A DNA stretch of 64,000 nucleotides. It comes from Opitutia bacterium (GTDB lineage: Bacteria; Verrucomicrobiota; Verrucomicrobiia; Opitutales; Opitutaceae). Shown here one piece after another: positions 10,325 to 19,681 of this stretch. The stretch is from the NCBI GenBank assembly GCA_016217545.1, contig JACRHT010000012.1:620001-684000 (forward strand), in the 5' to 3' direction. Each line of letters opens with the position of its first letter. Position 1 is the first letter of the stretch. Position numbers and translations under genes: made by a program. The notes under the pieces are model-generated. The model was not told where the DNA came from, ran no database searches, and worked only from the letters and a program-made list of their open reading frames with translations.

Positions 10325-10714
10325 ATGAGCGGCGTGAAACGTCTCTCCGTGCTGATCGTGGACGACTCCGTGCCCATCCTGGAGTTCGTCTCCGAATTGC
10401 TGCGTCGGCAGGGCCACTCCGTCGTCACCGCGCGGTCCGGACGTGAGGCCGAAACCATCGTCGATTCCGTCGCGGTCGACGTGTTGATCACGGACATCCT
10501 CATGCCCGACGGCGATGGGATCGAGCTGCTCAACCGACTCCGGCGCGGCGGGAAGAAAATCGCCCGCATCGTGGCGATCTCGGGCGGTGGCCGCTACGTC
10601 GACTCGGAAAACTGCCTCTCGATCGCCACCGGTGCCGGCGCGCACGCCGTGCTGCGAAAGCCATTCACGGACGTCGAGCTGTTCGCCGCGATGGAGCCGG
10701 CGGCCACGGCGTGA
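10325..10714 (+). CDS. Single-domain response regulator (CheY-like)
   Basis: 129 residues from the ATG at 10325; an upstream GTG at 10280 only adds a Gly/Ser-rich stretch. A stand-alone receiver: acidic pair D13-D14 in LIVDDSVP, phospho-acceptor D57 in LITDILMPDGDG, S86 in the position of the conserved Thr/Ser, and K112 in VLRKPFTD. There is no output domain, so it works as a phospho-relay or protein-binding module. It follows the histidine kinase on the same strand after 160 bp and may receive phosphate from it. It converges on galM. Confidence 0.85.
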   Translation: MSGVKRLSVLIVDDSVPILEFVSELLRRQGHSVVTARSGREAETIVDSVAVDVLITDILMPDGDGIELLNRLRRGGKKIARIVAISGGGRYVDSENCLSIATGAGAHAVLRKPFTDVELFAAMEPAATA

Positions 10715-10738
10715 CCCGCGTCAGGAGCCACTTCCGGC

Positions 10739-11836
<1,098 letters not shown>

Positions 11837-11967
11837 GCGGAAGCGGAGGACAACGCAACCGCGAGTGTTCCGCACTCCCGGCGATCGTCAAACGCTAGCG
11901 CGAAATGCGCGCGTCAAGGCGGGAGCTGCGCCATTGACCGGAAGCGCTCGCCTCGCACCCTCGTCCC

Positions 11968-12270
11968 ATGCCTCCCGCCGCGCGCCTCACGGATTTCCAT
12001 CAATGCCCGATGCAGACTCCGGCGTTCCCCGCCCCCATCCCGCACGTCGGCGGACCGATCATCGGCCCCGGCGAGCCGACCGTTCTCATCGGCGGCCTGC
12101 CCGCTGCCAAAGTAGGCGACATGCTCGTCTGCGTCGGCCCGCCCGATTCGATCATCAAAGGCTCCTCCAACGTGATGATCGCTGGCATGCCGGCCGCGCG
12201 CATGGGCGATCAGACCGCGCACGGCGGACAGATCATGCTCGGAGACTTCACCGTGCAAATCGGCGGCTGA
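11968..12270 (+). CDS. PAAR-domain spike-tip protein
   Basis: A 100-residue stand-alone PAAR protein: MPPAARLTDFHQCP at the start, GGPIIGPGEPTVLIGGLPAA, then GMPAARMGDQTAHGG. PAAR proteins form the conical metal-bound tip on VgrG-like spikes of type VI secretion systems or extracellular contractile injection systems. There is no extension carrying an effector domain. It converges with a VgrG-like gene (12289-13119), stops only 18 bp apart. No sheath, tube or baseplate genes occur in the window, so the pair is an orphan spike set here. Confidence 0.85.
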   Translation: MPPAARLTDFHQCPMQTPAFPAPIPHVGGPIIGPGEPTVLIGGLPAAKVGDMLVCVGPPDSIIKGSSNVMIAGMPAARMGDQTAHGGQIMLGDFTVQIGG

Positions 12271-12288
12271 GTCCGCGCGCCGCGCGGC

Positions 12289-13119
12289 TCAGTTGATCCG
12301 CACCATCGCGCCGCGCACGACCGTCTCACCCGACGCCGAAAGCTCCGCGCTCGCGCTCCCGCGCGCCACCAAGGCGGTCTGCGCGGCGAGATTCACCGAG
12401 AGCCCGTTGACCGCGATCACTCCGGCGCTGTGGAGCGAAATGCCCTGCGCGTCGAGCCGGACGCTGTTGCCGTGCTCGTCGGTCAAACCCACCGCGACTG
12501 CCGCTGTGCCGAGTTCGAGCGTGGTGAGCCAATTTCCCTCGGCGATCAGATGCTCGACCCGCCGCACCGGCACGACTCCGCAAAATGCCGCCGCCAATCC
12601 GGCGAGCACGACGCGGTCGCCCGGCAGCACGCCGGCGCAGCCGCGAAATTTCAGCGTGCCTGTCGTGGCGAGCGACGCGCCGGTGGTGTTGGCGAGCTCG
12701 ACCGCTTCGAGGTCCTGGCCATAGGTCAACGTGAGCACCGGCTCGCCAGCGGACGCGACCGGGAGCGGCGCGCCGACACACGAAAAGCCGCACGTGGCGC
12801 CCGTCGCTTGCTGGAATTGAAATTCGAGCGCGTGAACGCGCCCGGAGAAAATCGGCTGGAGCGCGCCATCGTAGCCGGCGCTGACTTCGATCTCGTCGCC
12901 CACGCTCGCGCTGGGATTCTCCTCCGCGAAAACGAGCCGCGCTTTCGGCGCCGCTCCGAGCGCCGACTCGACCAAAATCGAACTCAGGCGCCTCTCGTCC
13001 GCCATGCGGCGTCCAGCCACGGACACGGCGAAATTTACGACGGCGCCCGCGCTCGGCCCCGCTGGCGGGAGAGGATTCTGTTTTTGCGGATCGGAGGGCG
13101 AGTCGGACGGAGTGGACAT
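12289..13119 (-). CDS. VgrG / phage late-control-D-like mini spike protein
   Basis: 276 residues from the ATG at 13119; the longer frame to 13434 has a low-complexity basic extension. The middle reads like VgrG/gpD spike hubs: SSILVESALGAAPKARLVF, ASVGDEIEVSAGYDG and IFSGRVHALEFQFQ. The C-terminal about 80 residues are short alternating beta-strand repeats (VRLDAQGISLHSAGVIAVNG, SVNLAAQTALV), as in the triple-stranded beta-helix needle of VgrG. Full-length VgrG proteins exceed 500 residues, so this is a reduced version. It faces the PAAR gene, consistent with a needle plus tip pair. Assignment rests on pattern recognition, not on a search. Confidence 0.6.
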   Translation of the reverse strand: MSTPSDSPSDPQKQNPLPPAGPSAGAVVNFAVSVAGRRMADERRLSSILVESALGAAPKARLVFAEENPSASVGDEIEVSAGYDGALQPIFSGRVHALEFQFQQATGATCGFSCVGAPLPVASAGEPVLTLTYGQDLEAVELANTTGASLATTGTLKFRGCAGVLPGDRVVLAGLAAAFCGVVPVRRVEHLIAEGNWLTTLELGTAAVAVGLTDEHGNSVRLDAQGISLHSAGVIAVNGLSVNLAAQTALVARGSASAELSASGETVVRGAMVRIN

Positions 13120-13445
13120 GCGTGTGCGGGGTGGGGATCGGTGCGCGCTGAGTGTCACCGCCGCCCCCGCGTCGTCAAACGCTGCCGCTACTATTTCGCG
13201 CCCCACACTGCCGCCGCGAAACGACGCGGAGCGCCCGCCTCGCGCGAACCAGGCGGGCATCCGAAGGCGTCTGGCCCGAACCGGAGTGAATCCGTGCAGA
13301 ACCCAGGCACGCCGCCACTCGTCACGTTTCCGCTCACTTGGTCGCAGGCGTCTGGCCTCGCAGGACGGGGAATCGCGTTCATTTGGCGGTCGGACCGGCG
13401 CGTGAATCGCCGAACCGGCTTTCGCCACATCCAACGATCCTCCCG
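13120..13445. other. Intergenic region between divergent genes
   Basis: 326 bp without a supportable gene. It must hold promoters for the VgrG-like gene (minus) and the Rid-family gene (plus). An 8-bp stem (GCCCGCCT ... AGGCGGGC, about 13231-13258) is visible, and GGCGTCTGGCC occurs twice. No convincing -10/-35 pair was identified. Confidence 0.4.
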
Positions 13446-14003
13446 ATGAAAAATTCGCTCCTCCGATCCTCGCTCCTCTCGCTTGGCCTCTTGTCCATGC
13501 TTCTGCTCCGCGCCAACGGCGCGCCCGTGGAAATCGCCACGCCGCACGGCAAGGTCGTTTCTCCCAACCCGGAGCTGCACCGGGTTTACTACGACGAGTG
13601 GCATTTCGCGCCGGTGCGCGTCGAAGGCGACATGGTTTACGCGGCCGGCGTGGCGGCGGTCGCGGGCGAGCGCCCGGACGAGATGGGCGTGCTCGATCTC
13701 CCTAAACTGGAGAATCTGTTCCGCCGCGCGTGGCGCGACATCCAGATGCATCTCGAGGCGGCCGGCAGCGGGACGGACTGCATCGTGGAGATGACGTCGT
13801 TCCATGTGTTCGACTCGCCGCATTTCAAGGGCAGCAAATGGGATCACATCAACGCGTTTCGCCGCGTGAAGGATGAGTTCGTGTCCGCCCCGTATCCCGC
13901 GTGGACCGGCATCGGCGCGGCCTCGCTTTTCCCCGACGGCGGCATCGTGGAGATCCGCGTCGTGGCGCGCCTGAAATCCGCCGCCGCCAAGCCGGCGCGG
14001 TAA
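13446..14003 (+). CDS. Secreted Rid-family (YjgF/YER057c/UK114-like) protein
   Basis: 185 residues from the ATG at 13446. An N-terminal signal peptide (MKNSLLRSSLLSLGLLSMLL ... ANGAP) is followed by a Rid-type fold: VVSPNPELHRVYYDEWHFAPVR, VEGDMVYAAGVAA, FRRAWRDIQMHLEAAG, IVEMTSFHVFDSPHF and the terminal AYPAWTGIG-type block (here PYPAWTGIGAASLFPDG, then VEIRVVARL). RidA deaminates reactive enamines in the cytosol, but exported family members exist with unknown roles. The canonical Arg that binds the substrate carboxylate is at VEIRVVA. Function outside the cytoplasm is unknown. Confidence 0.8.
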   Translation: MKNSLLRSSLLSLGLLSMLLLRANGAPVEIATPHGKVVSPNPELHRVYYDEWHFAPVRVEGDMVYAAGVAAVAGERPDEMGVLDLPKLENLFRRAWRDIQMHLEAAGSGTDCIVEMTSFHVFDSPHFKGSKWDHINAFRRVKDEFVSAPYPAWTGIGAASLFPDGGIVEIRVVARLKSAAAKPAR

Positions 14004-14366
14004 ACGTCGCGCGCCGGCGCTCAACCGAAGCGCGCGCGCAGTCCATCGGCAGCATGTCGTTGGTCGGCGCGAGGCGGAGAGGAAACAGACAGTTCCCGCC
14101 CGTGTTTTGACCAAATATTGTCCAGATATTTTGTCCAATTGGCGGATGGTATCGCGTTTTATTCTGGCTACTTGCGTGAGCCAACGGCGCGATTCTGACC
14201 AGATACTTTGTTCAATCTAGCGCGGCCAATCCAATGAAGCAGCAGATGCGAAGTGGTATGTCTGGACGGCTCGGACCGGCTCGCCACAAGATGGCTTTTT
14301 TCCCTAGGTTTCGCGTGGCCTGTGTTGCTCTTGTCGCGGGCAAACCGAGAGGCTATTCCCGGCGAC
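14004..14366. other. AT-richer intergenic region with direct repeats
   Basis: 363 bp, visibly lower in GC than its surroundings. An 18-bp motif occurs twice in direct orientation 77 bp apart: CCAGATATTTTGTCCAAT at 14122-14139 and CCAGATACTTTGTTCAAT at 14199-14216 (16 of 18 identical). A partial third copy (CCAAATATTGTCCA) lies just before the first. No gene is supported. The repeats may be regulator sites for the downstream gene. Confidence 0.45.
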
Positions 14367-14903
14367 ATGGACCCAGCGGAACTGCCTTTGATCGTTCGAA
14401 AGCCGATCTGGCCAGCGGCGGCCGTGGTCGTTGCGGCGACCGCCGGTGCCGTTTATTTGGTGAGACTCCCCAACATCTACTCGGACCCTTTGCGGTTTGG
14501 TGCGGTATTCGTGCTTTGGATGATCGTCTCAGGCGGTGTGGGACACATTTTTCAACGGAAACCCGCCCTCGAGATATCCGCCGACGGTATCGCCGCCGCC
14601 GAGTGGGGCAGCACATTCATTCGTTGGGAAGAAATTGATCGTGCGTTTGTCGTCAGCCGCAAAGAGGGCGACTACCTTTGCCTCACGTTGCTTCGCCCCG
14701 ACGATTATTGCGCACGCGGTGGTTCGTTGGTTCGGTTGCTGGTGACAGCTTCTCGCACTGCGGGACTGGGGGACTTGAATCTCAGGCCCTCAGCCTTGCA
14801 CTTGGATACGAACGAAACGCTGCGGTTGCTCAACCAACTCGCGAGCTGGCACCGTTCGGAACTAAAACCTCTCGCTTCCGCCGTGCGGTATCGCACGGAT
14901 TGA
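14367..14903 (+). CDS. Membrane protein with PH-like domain (STM3941-like), unknown function
   Basis: 178 residues from the ATG at 14367. Two N-terminal membrane helices (about WPAAAVVVAATAGAVYLV and LRFGAVFVLWMIVSGGVG) are followed by a soluble beta-rich domain containing ALEISADGIAAAEWG and STFIRWEEIDRAFVVSRKEG. An 'x-I-x-x-x-G-(I/L) ... (I/L)xWxEI' pattern is typical of bacterial PH-like domains in STM3941-type proteins. Base composition is lower in GC than neighbouring genes, hinting at acquisition. No partner genes are obvious. Confidence 0.5.
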   Translation: MDPAELPLIVRKPIWPAAAVVVAATAGAVYLVRLPNIYSDPLRFGAVFVLWMIVSGGVGHIFQRKPALEISADGIAAAEWGSTFIRWEEIDRAFVVSRKEGDYLCLTLLRPDDYCARGGSLVRLLVTASRTAGLGDLNLRPSALHLDTNETLRLLNQLASWHRSELKPLASAVRYRTD

Positions 14904-15009
14904 AGCAACGACCGCCGCTCGCGACGGTCGCTTCGACAACCCACCAAAATGCGATCTGGGCCAACAAAAAGCGCGACCGTTGCGGGCCGCGCTGAGGGGA
15001 AATGAGATC

Positions 15010-15029
15010 GCCTGCGGGCAGGCTCCTAC
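15010..15029 (-). repeat. GTAG-type REP palindrome
   Basis: GCCTGC-GG-GCAGGC stem followed by TCCTAC. Read on the minus strand it is GTAGGA then a palindrome, the head-plus-stem layout of REP elements. It lies immediately downstream of gnd. Confidence 0.6.
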
Positions 15030-15042
15030 AGTCGAGCCGAGC

Positions 15043-16551
15043 TCATGCTTCCAGCTGCGGTCTGGTCGCTTCCGGCCAGTCCACATGGAAGAACTTGCCG
15101 CGCGGCTGGTCCACGCGCTCGTAGGTGTGCGCGCCGAAGTAGTCGCGCTGCGCCTGGAGCAGGTTCGCCGGGAGGCGGGCCGAGCGGTAGCTGTCATAGT
15201 AGGCGAGGGCGGACGAGAACGTCGGCGCGGCGACGCCGTATTCGGCGGCGAGCGAGACGACTTTGCGCCAGTTTTCCTGCGCGGCCTTCACGGTCTTGTT
15301 GAAATACGGGTCGAGGAGCAGGTTCGCGAGGTCCGGGTTGCGCGCGTAGGCCTCGGTGATTTTTTGGAGGAACGCCGCGCGAATGATGCAGCCGCCTCGC
15401 CAGATCTGGGCGATCTCGCCGAAGTTGAGCTTCCAGTTGTATTCCTTCTGCGCGGTGCGCATGAGCTGGAAGCCCTGCGCGTAGGAGCAAATCTTCGAGC
15501 AGTAGAGGGCGTCGTGGATCGCTTGGATGAGCGCCTTCTTCGAACCGCGATACTGTTTCTTCGCCGGGCCTTTGAGAATCTTCGAAGCGGCGACGCGCTC
15601 CTCCTTGATGGCGGAGATGCAGCGGGCGAAGACGGACTCGGCGATCGTCGGGGCGGCGACGCCCATGTCGAGCGCGTTGACCGAGGTCCATTTGCCGGTG
15701 CCTTTTTGGCCGGCGGTGTCGAGGACGACGTCGACGAAGGCCTTCTTTTTGGTCTTAGGGTCCTTCTGCTGGAGGATGTCGGCGGTGATCTCGATGAGGA
15801 AGCTGTCGAGCGCGCCCTTGTTCCATTCGGCGAAGATCGCGGACTGTTCGGCGGCTTTGAGGCCGAGGAGGCCGGACATCAGCGCGTAGGCCTCACAGAT
15901 CATCTGCATGTCGCCATACTCGATGCCGTTGTGGACCATCTTCACGTAGTGGCCCGCGCCGTTCTCGCCGATGTAGGTCGTGCAGGGCACGCCGCCCTTG
16001 ACGGGCTGGCCGGGCTTGGCGCCGGGGATGGGCTTGCCGGTCTTCGCGTCCACCTTGGCGGCGACGGCTTCCCAGATGGGCTTCAACTCGGCGAAGGCCG
16101 CCGGATCGCCGCCGGGCATGAGCGACGGGCCGAAGCGCGCGCCTTCTTCGCCGCCGGAGACGCCGGAGCCGATGAAGCGGAAGCCTTTTTCCTTGAGCGC
16201 CTTTTCGCGACGGATCGTGTCAGTCCAGAGCGCGTTGCCACCGTCGATGATGATGTCGCCCGGCTCGAAGACCGCGGTGAGGCCGTCGATGACGGCGTCG
16301 GTGGCCTTGCCGGCCTGGACGAGGATGATGGCCTTGCGGGGCTTCGCGAGCGACGCGGCGAATTCCTGCAGCGTCTTCGTGGCGACGAGGCCGCCGGGCG
16401 TGTTCGGGTTATCGGTGACGAACTTGTCGGTCTTCTCGACGGTGCGGTTGTAGACCGAGATCTGGAAGCCGTGGTCGGCGATGTTGAGCGCGAGGTTCTG
16501 ACCCATGACGGCGAGGCCGATGAGTCCGATGTCAGAATGCGTCTTGGCCAT
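15043..16551 (-). CDS. gnd: 6-phosphogluconate dehydrogenase (decarboxylating)
   Basis: 502 residues. It oxidatively decarboxylates 6-phosphogluconate to ribulose-5-phosphate with NADP in the oxidative pentose-phosphate pathway. The N-terminal Rossmann motif is [15 protein letters not shown] and the 6PGDH signature block [20 protein letters not shown] is present, as is [16 protein letters not shown] with the catalytic Lys and the substrate-binding Asn-Gly. The C-terminal region [20 protein letters not shown] and [14 protein letters not shown]-type tail are typical of the long (about 470-500 residue) dimeric class. It follows a small membrane-protein gene on the same strand after about 140 bp. 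Confidence 0.96.
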   Translation of the reverse strand: MAKTHSDIGLIGLAVMGQNLALNIADHGFQISVYNRTVEKTDKFVTDNPNTPGGLVATKTLQEFAASLAKPRKAIILVQAGKATDAVIDGLTAVFEPGDIIIDGGNALWTDTIRREKALKEKGFRFIGSGVSGGEEGARFGPSLMPGGDPAAFAELKPIWEAVAAKVDAKTGKPIPGAKPGQPVKGGVPCTTYIGENGAGHYVKMVHNGIEYGDMQMICEAYALMSGLLGLKAAEQSAIFAEWNKGALDSFLIEITADILQQKDPKTKKKAFVDVVLDTAGQKGTGKWTSVNALDMGVAAPTIAESVFARCISAIKEERVAASKILKGPAKKQYRGSKKALIQAIHDALYCSKICSYAQGFQLMRTAQKEYNWKLNFGEIAQIWRGGCIIRAAFLQKITEAYARNPDLANLLLDPYFNKTVKAAQENWRKVVSLAAEYGVAAPTFSSALAYYDSYRSARLPANLLQAQRDYFGAHTYERVDQPRGKFFHVDWPEATRPQLEA

Positions 16552-16694
16552 AAGGGGAAGGAGTCGGACAAGGTAGTCCAGCCCCCGGCCAAGACCAAAT
16601 CAAAAGCCGGTCAACCCGTTGCTTTATTACGCGCGGGCACCCGGAAGTTCACCGGCGAACGACCCCGTGGCGCACCGCGGCCCGCGCCGCCTTC

Positions 16695-16994
16695 TCAGGG
16701 CGCCTTGTGCTGCTTGTTGGAGTAGGAGCCCGCGCTCGGGAAGAACGGCGCGATCTTGTCCACGACCGGCGTCAGCCACTTCGGCTCGTTGCGGTTATAG
16801 ACCCACGAGAAGAACACGATGCTCACCACCACGAAGACGATGACGCCGAGGACCACCTTGTTCATCTGCGCCACCTTGCGCAGGATGATGATCGCGATCA
16901 CGAACGCCGCGACGCCGATGCCGAGCTTCAGCCAAGTGGCGGGCGGGATCTTTTGCGCGGTCTCGAGAGCGGAGGCGGCAAGCGGGAGGAGCAT
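16695..16994 (-). CDS. Small two-helix membrane protein, unknown function
   Basis: 99 residues. A short N-terminal hydrophobic segment (possible signal), then two membrane helices (about 24-40, LGIGVAAFVIAIIILRK, and 47-64, VVLGVIVFVVVSIVFFS) and a soluble end. No domain is recognised. It precedes gnd on the same strand. Codon use matches neighbours, which supports a real gene. Confidence 0.55.
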   Translation of the reverse strand: MLLPLAASALETAQKIPPATWLKLGIGVAAFVIAIIILRKVAQMNKVVLGVIVFVVVSIVFFSWVYNRNEPKWLTPVVDKIAPFFPSAGSYSNKQHKAP

Positions 16995-17097
16995 GTTCCC
17001 ACCGCTAGCGCGAACGGCCGGCGAGACGAGCGGATTTTAGGGCGCCGGGGAGTTTCACCAGGCTTTGGCAAAGCACCACCGACGCCCCGCGCGCCGA

Positions 17098-17421
17098 CTA
17101 CCGAAACTCCGGCCGCGGCGGCGTGAAAACCTGCAACTCGTCCGCGTCCTCGAGGATTTCGATGCTGTGCTCGACTCCAGCCGGGATCGCGTAGCTGTCG
17201 CCCGGTCCGAGTTCGCGTGCGTCGTCGCGCGTCCGCACGCGCGTGCGACCGAAGAGGAGGTAGCCGATCTGCTCGTTGGGGTGCGAATGGAACGGGACCT
17301 GGTTGCCGACGCGGTAGTGCATCAGGGCCATCATGGATTGCGGCCCGCTCGCGAGCAGGTCGAACGCGACGTCGAACGATTTTCTTTTCAGCGCCTCTGC
17401 AGCGCGGGTGACGTGGATCAT
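17098..17421 (-). CDS. Cupin-domain protein
   Basis: 107 residues forming one cupin barrel. Motif 1 contains VPFHSHPNEQIGYLLFGRTRV with His-x-His ... Glu metal ligands, and motif 2 contains DSYAIPAGVEHSIEI with the second His. This is the RmlC-like small-molecule or metal-binding fold without a specific activity signature. It starts 27 bp after the PEBP-like gene on the same strand and probably shares its transcript. Confidence 0.85.
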   Translation of the reverse strand: MIHVTRAAEALKRKSFDVAFDLLASGPQSMMALMHYRVGNQVPFHSHPNEQIGYLLFGRTRVRTRDDARELGPGDSYAIPAGVEHSIEILEDADELQVFTPPRPEFR

Positions 17422-17448
17422 GGGAATTTTTCTTCCGCGCCGCGCGGC

Positions 17449-18057
17449 TCAGGGTTCGTAGTGCGCCGTCAGCGTCGCGCGGCCGAGCGAGTGCGTGTGC
17501 ACGAAAAAACCCACCATCGCCGCGCTCGCGTCATCGGGCAGATCCAAGCGCGCCACGTCGAGGGCGTGCACCGTGAAGATGTAGCGGTGCCTCTCGCCCG
17601 CCGGCGGCGCGGCGCCGCCATAGCCCGGCCGGCCGAAATCCGTGCGCATCTCCCGCGCGCCCGCGGGCAGCACGCCACCGGCGCGACCGAGCCCGCGCGG
17701 CAACGCGCGCACCTTCTCCGGCAGATCAATCACGACCCAGTGCCACCAACCCGAGCCGGTCGGCGCATCGGGATCGTAGAGCGTCACGACGAAACTCTTC
17801 GCGCCGGCGGGCGCGTTTTCCCAATGCAGCTCCGGCGAGAGATTGCCGCCGTGCCGACCGAAGCCGTCGAGCACCTGCGCCTCCGGGAGCGCGCCGCCGT
17901 CTTTCAGATCGGCGCTGAGCAACCGAAAGCTGTCGCTCGCGCCGGCGCTGGGCGTGAGATCCTTCGCCGCGAAGGAGAAGGCGATGAAGCCGATCGTGAT
18001 CGTCGCGACGAGCGCGCGACCCGCGAGGCCGGCGAGGGAGGGCAGGGGACATTTCAT
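17449..18057 (-). CDS. Secreted YbhB/YbcL-family PEBP-like protein
   Basis: 202 residues from the ATG at 18057; an upstream start at 18189 would add an Arg/Ala-rich segment before the signal peptide. N-terminal signal sequence GLAGRALVATITIGFIAFSF, then PEBP motifs: VTLYDPDAPTGSGWWHWVV (ligand pocket) and GYGGAAPPAGERHRYIFTVH, ending with a THSLGRATLTAHYEP-type tail. This is the bacterial Raf-kinase-inhibitor-like family (YbhB/YbcL), anion-binding pocket proteins whose physiological role is poorly known. It is probably periplasmic. Confidence 0.88.
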   Translation of the reverse strand: MKCPLPSLAGLAGRALVATITIGFIAFSFAAKDLTPSAGASDSFRLLSADLKDGGALPEAQVLDGFGRHGGNLSPELHWENAPAGAKSFVVTLYDPDAPTGSGWWHWVVIDLPEKVRALPRGLGRAGGVLPAGAREMRTDFGRPGYGGAAPPAGERHRYIFTVHALDVARLDLPDDASAAMVGFFVHTHSLGRATLTAHYEP

Positions 18058-18128
18058 GGCGGCGCGCAACGTAGCGCATCCCGCCGGATCGCGCGCGCCG
18101 GCTTCGCTCAAAACGCGCCCCGCCGCGC

Positions 18129-19007
18129 TCAATCCGGCCCGCCCGCGCGCAGCTCGCTCGGACTTTGCCGGAAGTGGCGGCGGAAACACGCGGCGAATTG
18201 CGAGACGCTGTCGTAGCCCACCTCGAGCGCCACCTGCACGACCGGCAGCTCGCTCGATTGCAGGAGCACGAGCGCGCGCCCCATGCGGACTTCCTGCAAC
18301 AGACGGCGGAAATTCGTGCGCTCCCGCTCGAGGCGGCGGCGCAGCGTGGCCTCGCTCATGCCGAGCTGTCGCGCCACCTCGCCCGCCCGCCAGCGCCGGG
18401 CGGCGTCGGAACCCACGAGGCGGCGCACGCGCGTGGAGACGCGGCTCAATTTACTCAGGTCGAACCGCAACCCGCACTCCGCCAGCCCGAGCAGCACCTC
18501 GCCGAGTTGGTGGCGCAGCAGGCGCGCGGGCACGGCGGAGGCCTCGTTGCACGACGCATGGGCGCGCGCGAAGGCTTCGCGGAGGAATGCCGGCGGCTGC
18601 GCGAGCACGCGCGCTCCTCCGACCGGCGTGAGGCGCTCGGCGGGCTGTTCGAGCTCGGCGCACAACGCGGAATCGATCGAGAGGCTTTGCCCGACGAAGG
18701 GCCCGCTCGCGGGCAGCGAATTCAGGACGCCGATCTCGCAGCCGCCGTCGAGCAACACCATCTCGCCCTCGCGGGCGACGATCTCGCGTCCGTCGAGCCG
18801 CAGGAGTTTGCCGCCGGCGCGGATGAGCACGAGCGTGGGGAACTCCACGAACACGCGCCACAGCGGGCAACCGCACTCCTGCACCACTTGCAGCGCGATG
18901 CCGAGGCCGGGGCGGACGTGGAGGACACGCCGTTGCTCCTCGGCGGACAGCCGGGGCGGACGCGCGGCGCCGGCGGGCGCGGGACGACGACGGGCGGGAG
19001 AGATCAC
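18129..19007 (-). CDS. AraC-family transcriptional regulator
   Basis: 292 residues. The N-terminal about 175 residues form an AraC-N-type sensor-like region with no named ligand motif (WRVFVEFPTLVLIRAGGKLL, REGEMVLLDGGCEIGVL). The C-terminal about 100 residues carry the double helix-turn-helix: WRAGEVARQLGMSEATLRRR then VVQVALEVGYDSVSQFAACF followed by RRHFRQSPSELR. It lies upstream of the PEBP and cupin genes on the same strand (72 bp gap) and divergent from the DUF5069 gene, so either may be its target. Confidence 0.9.
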   Translation of the reverse strand: MISPARRRPAPAGAARPPRLSAEEQRRVLHVRPGLGIALQVVQECGCPLWRVFVEFPTLVLIRAGGKLLRLDGREIVAREGEMVLLDGGCEIGVLNSLPASGPFVGQSLSIDSALCAELEQPAERLTPVGGARVLAQPPAFLREAFARAHASCNEASAVPARLLRHQLGEVLLGLAECGLRFDLSKLSRVSTRVRRLVGSDAARRWRAGEVARQLGMSEATLRRRLERERTNFRRLLQEVRMGRALVLLQSSELPVVQVALEVGYDSVSQFAACFRRHFRQSPSELRAGGPD

Positions 19008-19141
19008 GTCGCGGTTGTGCCCGGATTTCGCGGAGCTGGGAAGCCCGTGGTGCGTGCGCCGCGGGATTGAGCGTTTGCGGCGCGCGTTTGCGCGGAACGG
19101 GGCGGCGGCCGCGCGCGACTTCGGTTAGGGTGCGCGGCGTC

Positions 19142-19588
19142 ATGTCCCTACCTCCGCTTCGCCGTCCGCAAGCCACGCTCGGTGGCTGCATGTGGTTGCC
19201 TCGCTTCATCGACAAATGCCGGCTGCATCTCGCGAGCGAGTTGCCGGCGGATTTCCAACTGCCGTTCTGCAATCCGCTCGCGGTGGACGGGATTTTCCTG
19301 GCGCATTTCGAAATCGCGAAAGAGGAGATCATCGCCGCCGTGGCGCGGGCGGCGGACGACGCGGCGGTCCTCGCTTGGCTGACGGAGCGCGGCGGTTTCA
19401 CGGCGGAAAAAATCGCCGCGTGGAACGCGCTCGCACCGCAAATCGGCAAGCCGGGCCAGCCGGGCGCGCGCGGCCTCGCGTGGGCGCGCAAAGCGTATTT
19501 TCAGGGCGTCGTGGATCCACGCGCGGACAGCTCCTTCACCACCATCGCGTGGGACGAAGGCTACCTCGACGAACTCGTGCCGCGGTAG
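19142..19588 (+). CDS. DUF5069-domain protein
   Basis: 148 residues from the ATG at 19142; a start 25 codons earlier is Arg-rich and unsupported. The sequence LPRFIDKCRLHLASELP, then FLAHFEIAKEEIIAAV and WLTERGGFTAEKIAAWN fits DUF5069, a small soluble helical family common in Verrucomicrobiota and Planctomycetota. No function is established. Divergent from the AraC gene. Confidence 0.75.
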   Translation: MSLPPLRRPQATLGGCMWLPRFIDKCRLHLASELPADFQLPFCNPLAVDGIFLAHFEIAKEEIIAAVARAADDAAVLAWLTERGGFTAEKIAAWNALAPQIGKPGQPGARGLAWARKAYFQGVVDPRADSSFTTIAWDEGYLDELVPR

Positions 19589-19643
19589 GGCTGGGCGGCG
19601 AGGCCCTTCGCCGTCGCGATTATCACGCTCGCCGCGGCGGCGC

Positions 19644-19664
19644 GGCGCGGAGTCCGCGCCCTAC
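19644..19664 (-). repeat. GTAG-type REP palindrome
   Basis: GGCGCGG-AGT-CCGCGCC stem followed by CTAC (GTAG on the minus strand), between DUF5069 (plus) and the membrane protein gene (minus); convergent setting, so it could assist termination. Confidence 0.6.
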
Positions 19665-19681
19665 CAATCGCCGATGGCCGC

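Noticed and set aside
11968-13119. Type VI secretion locus or prophage
   Set aside because: Only a PAAR and a VgrG-like gene are present. No sheath, tube, baseplate, ClpV, integrase, capsid or terminase gene occurs in the window.
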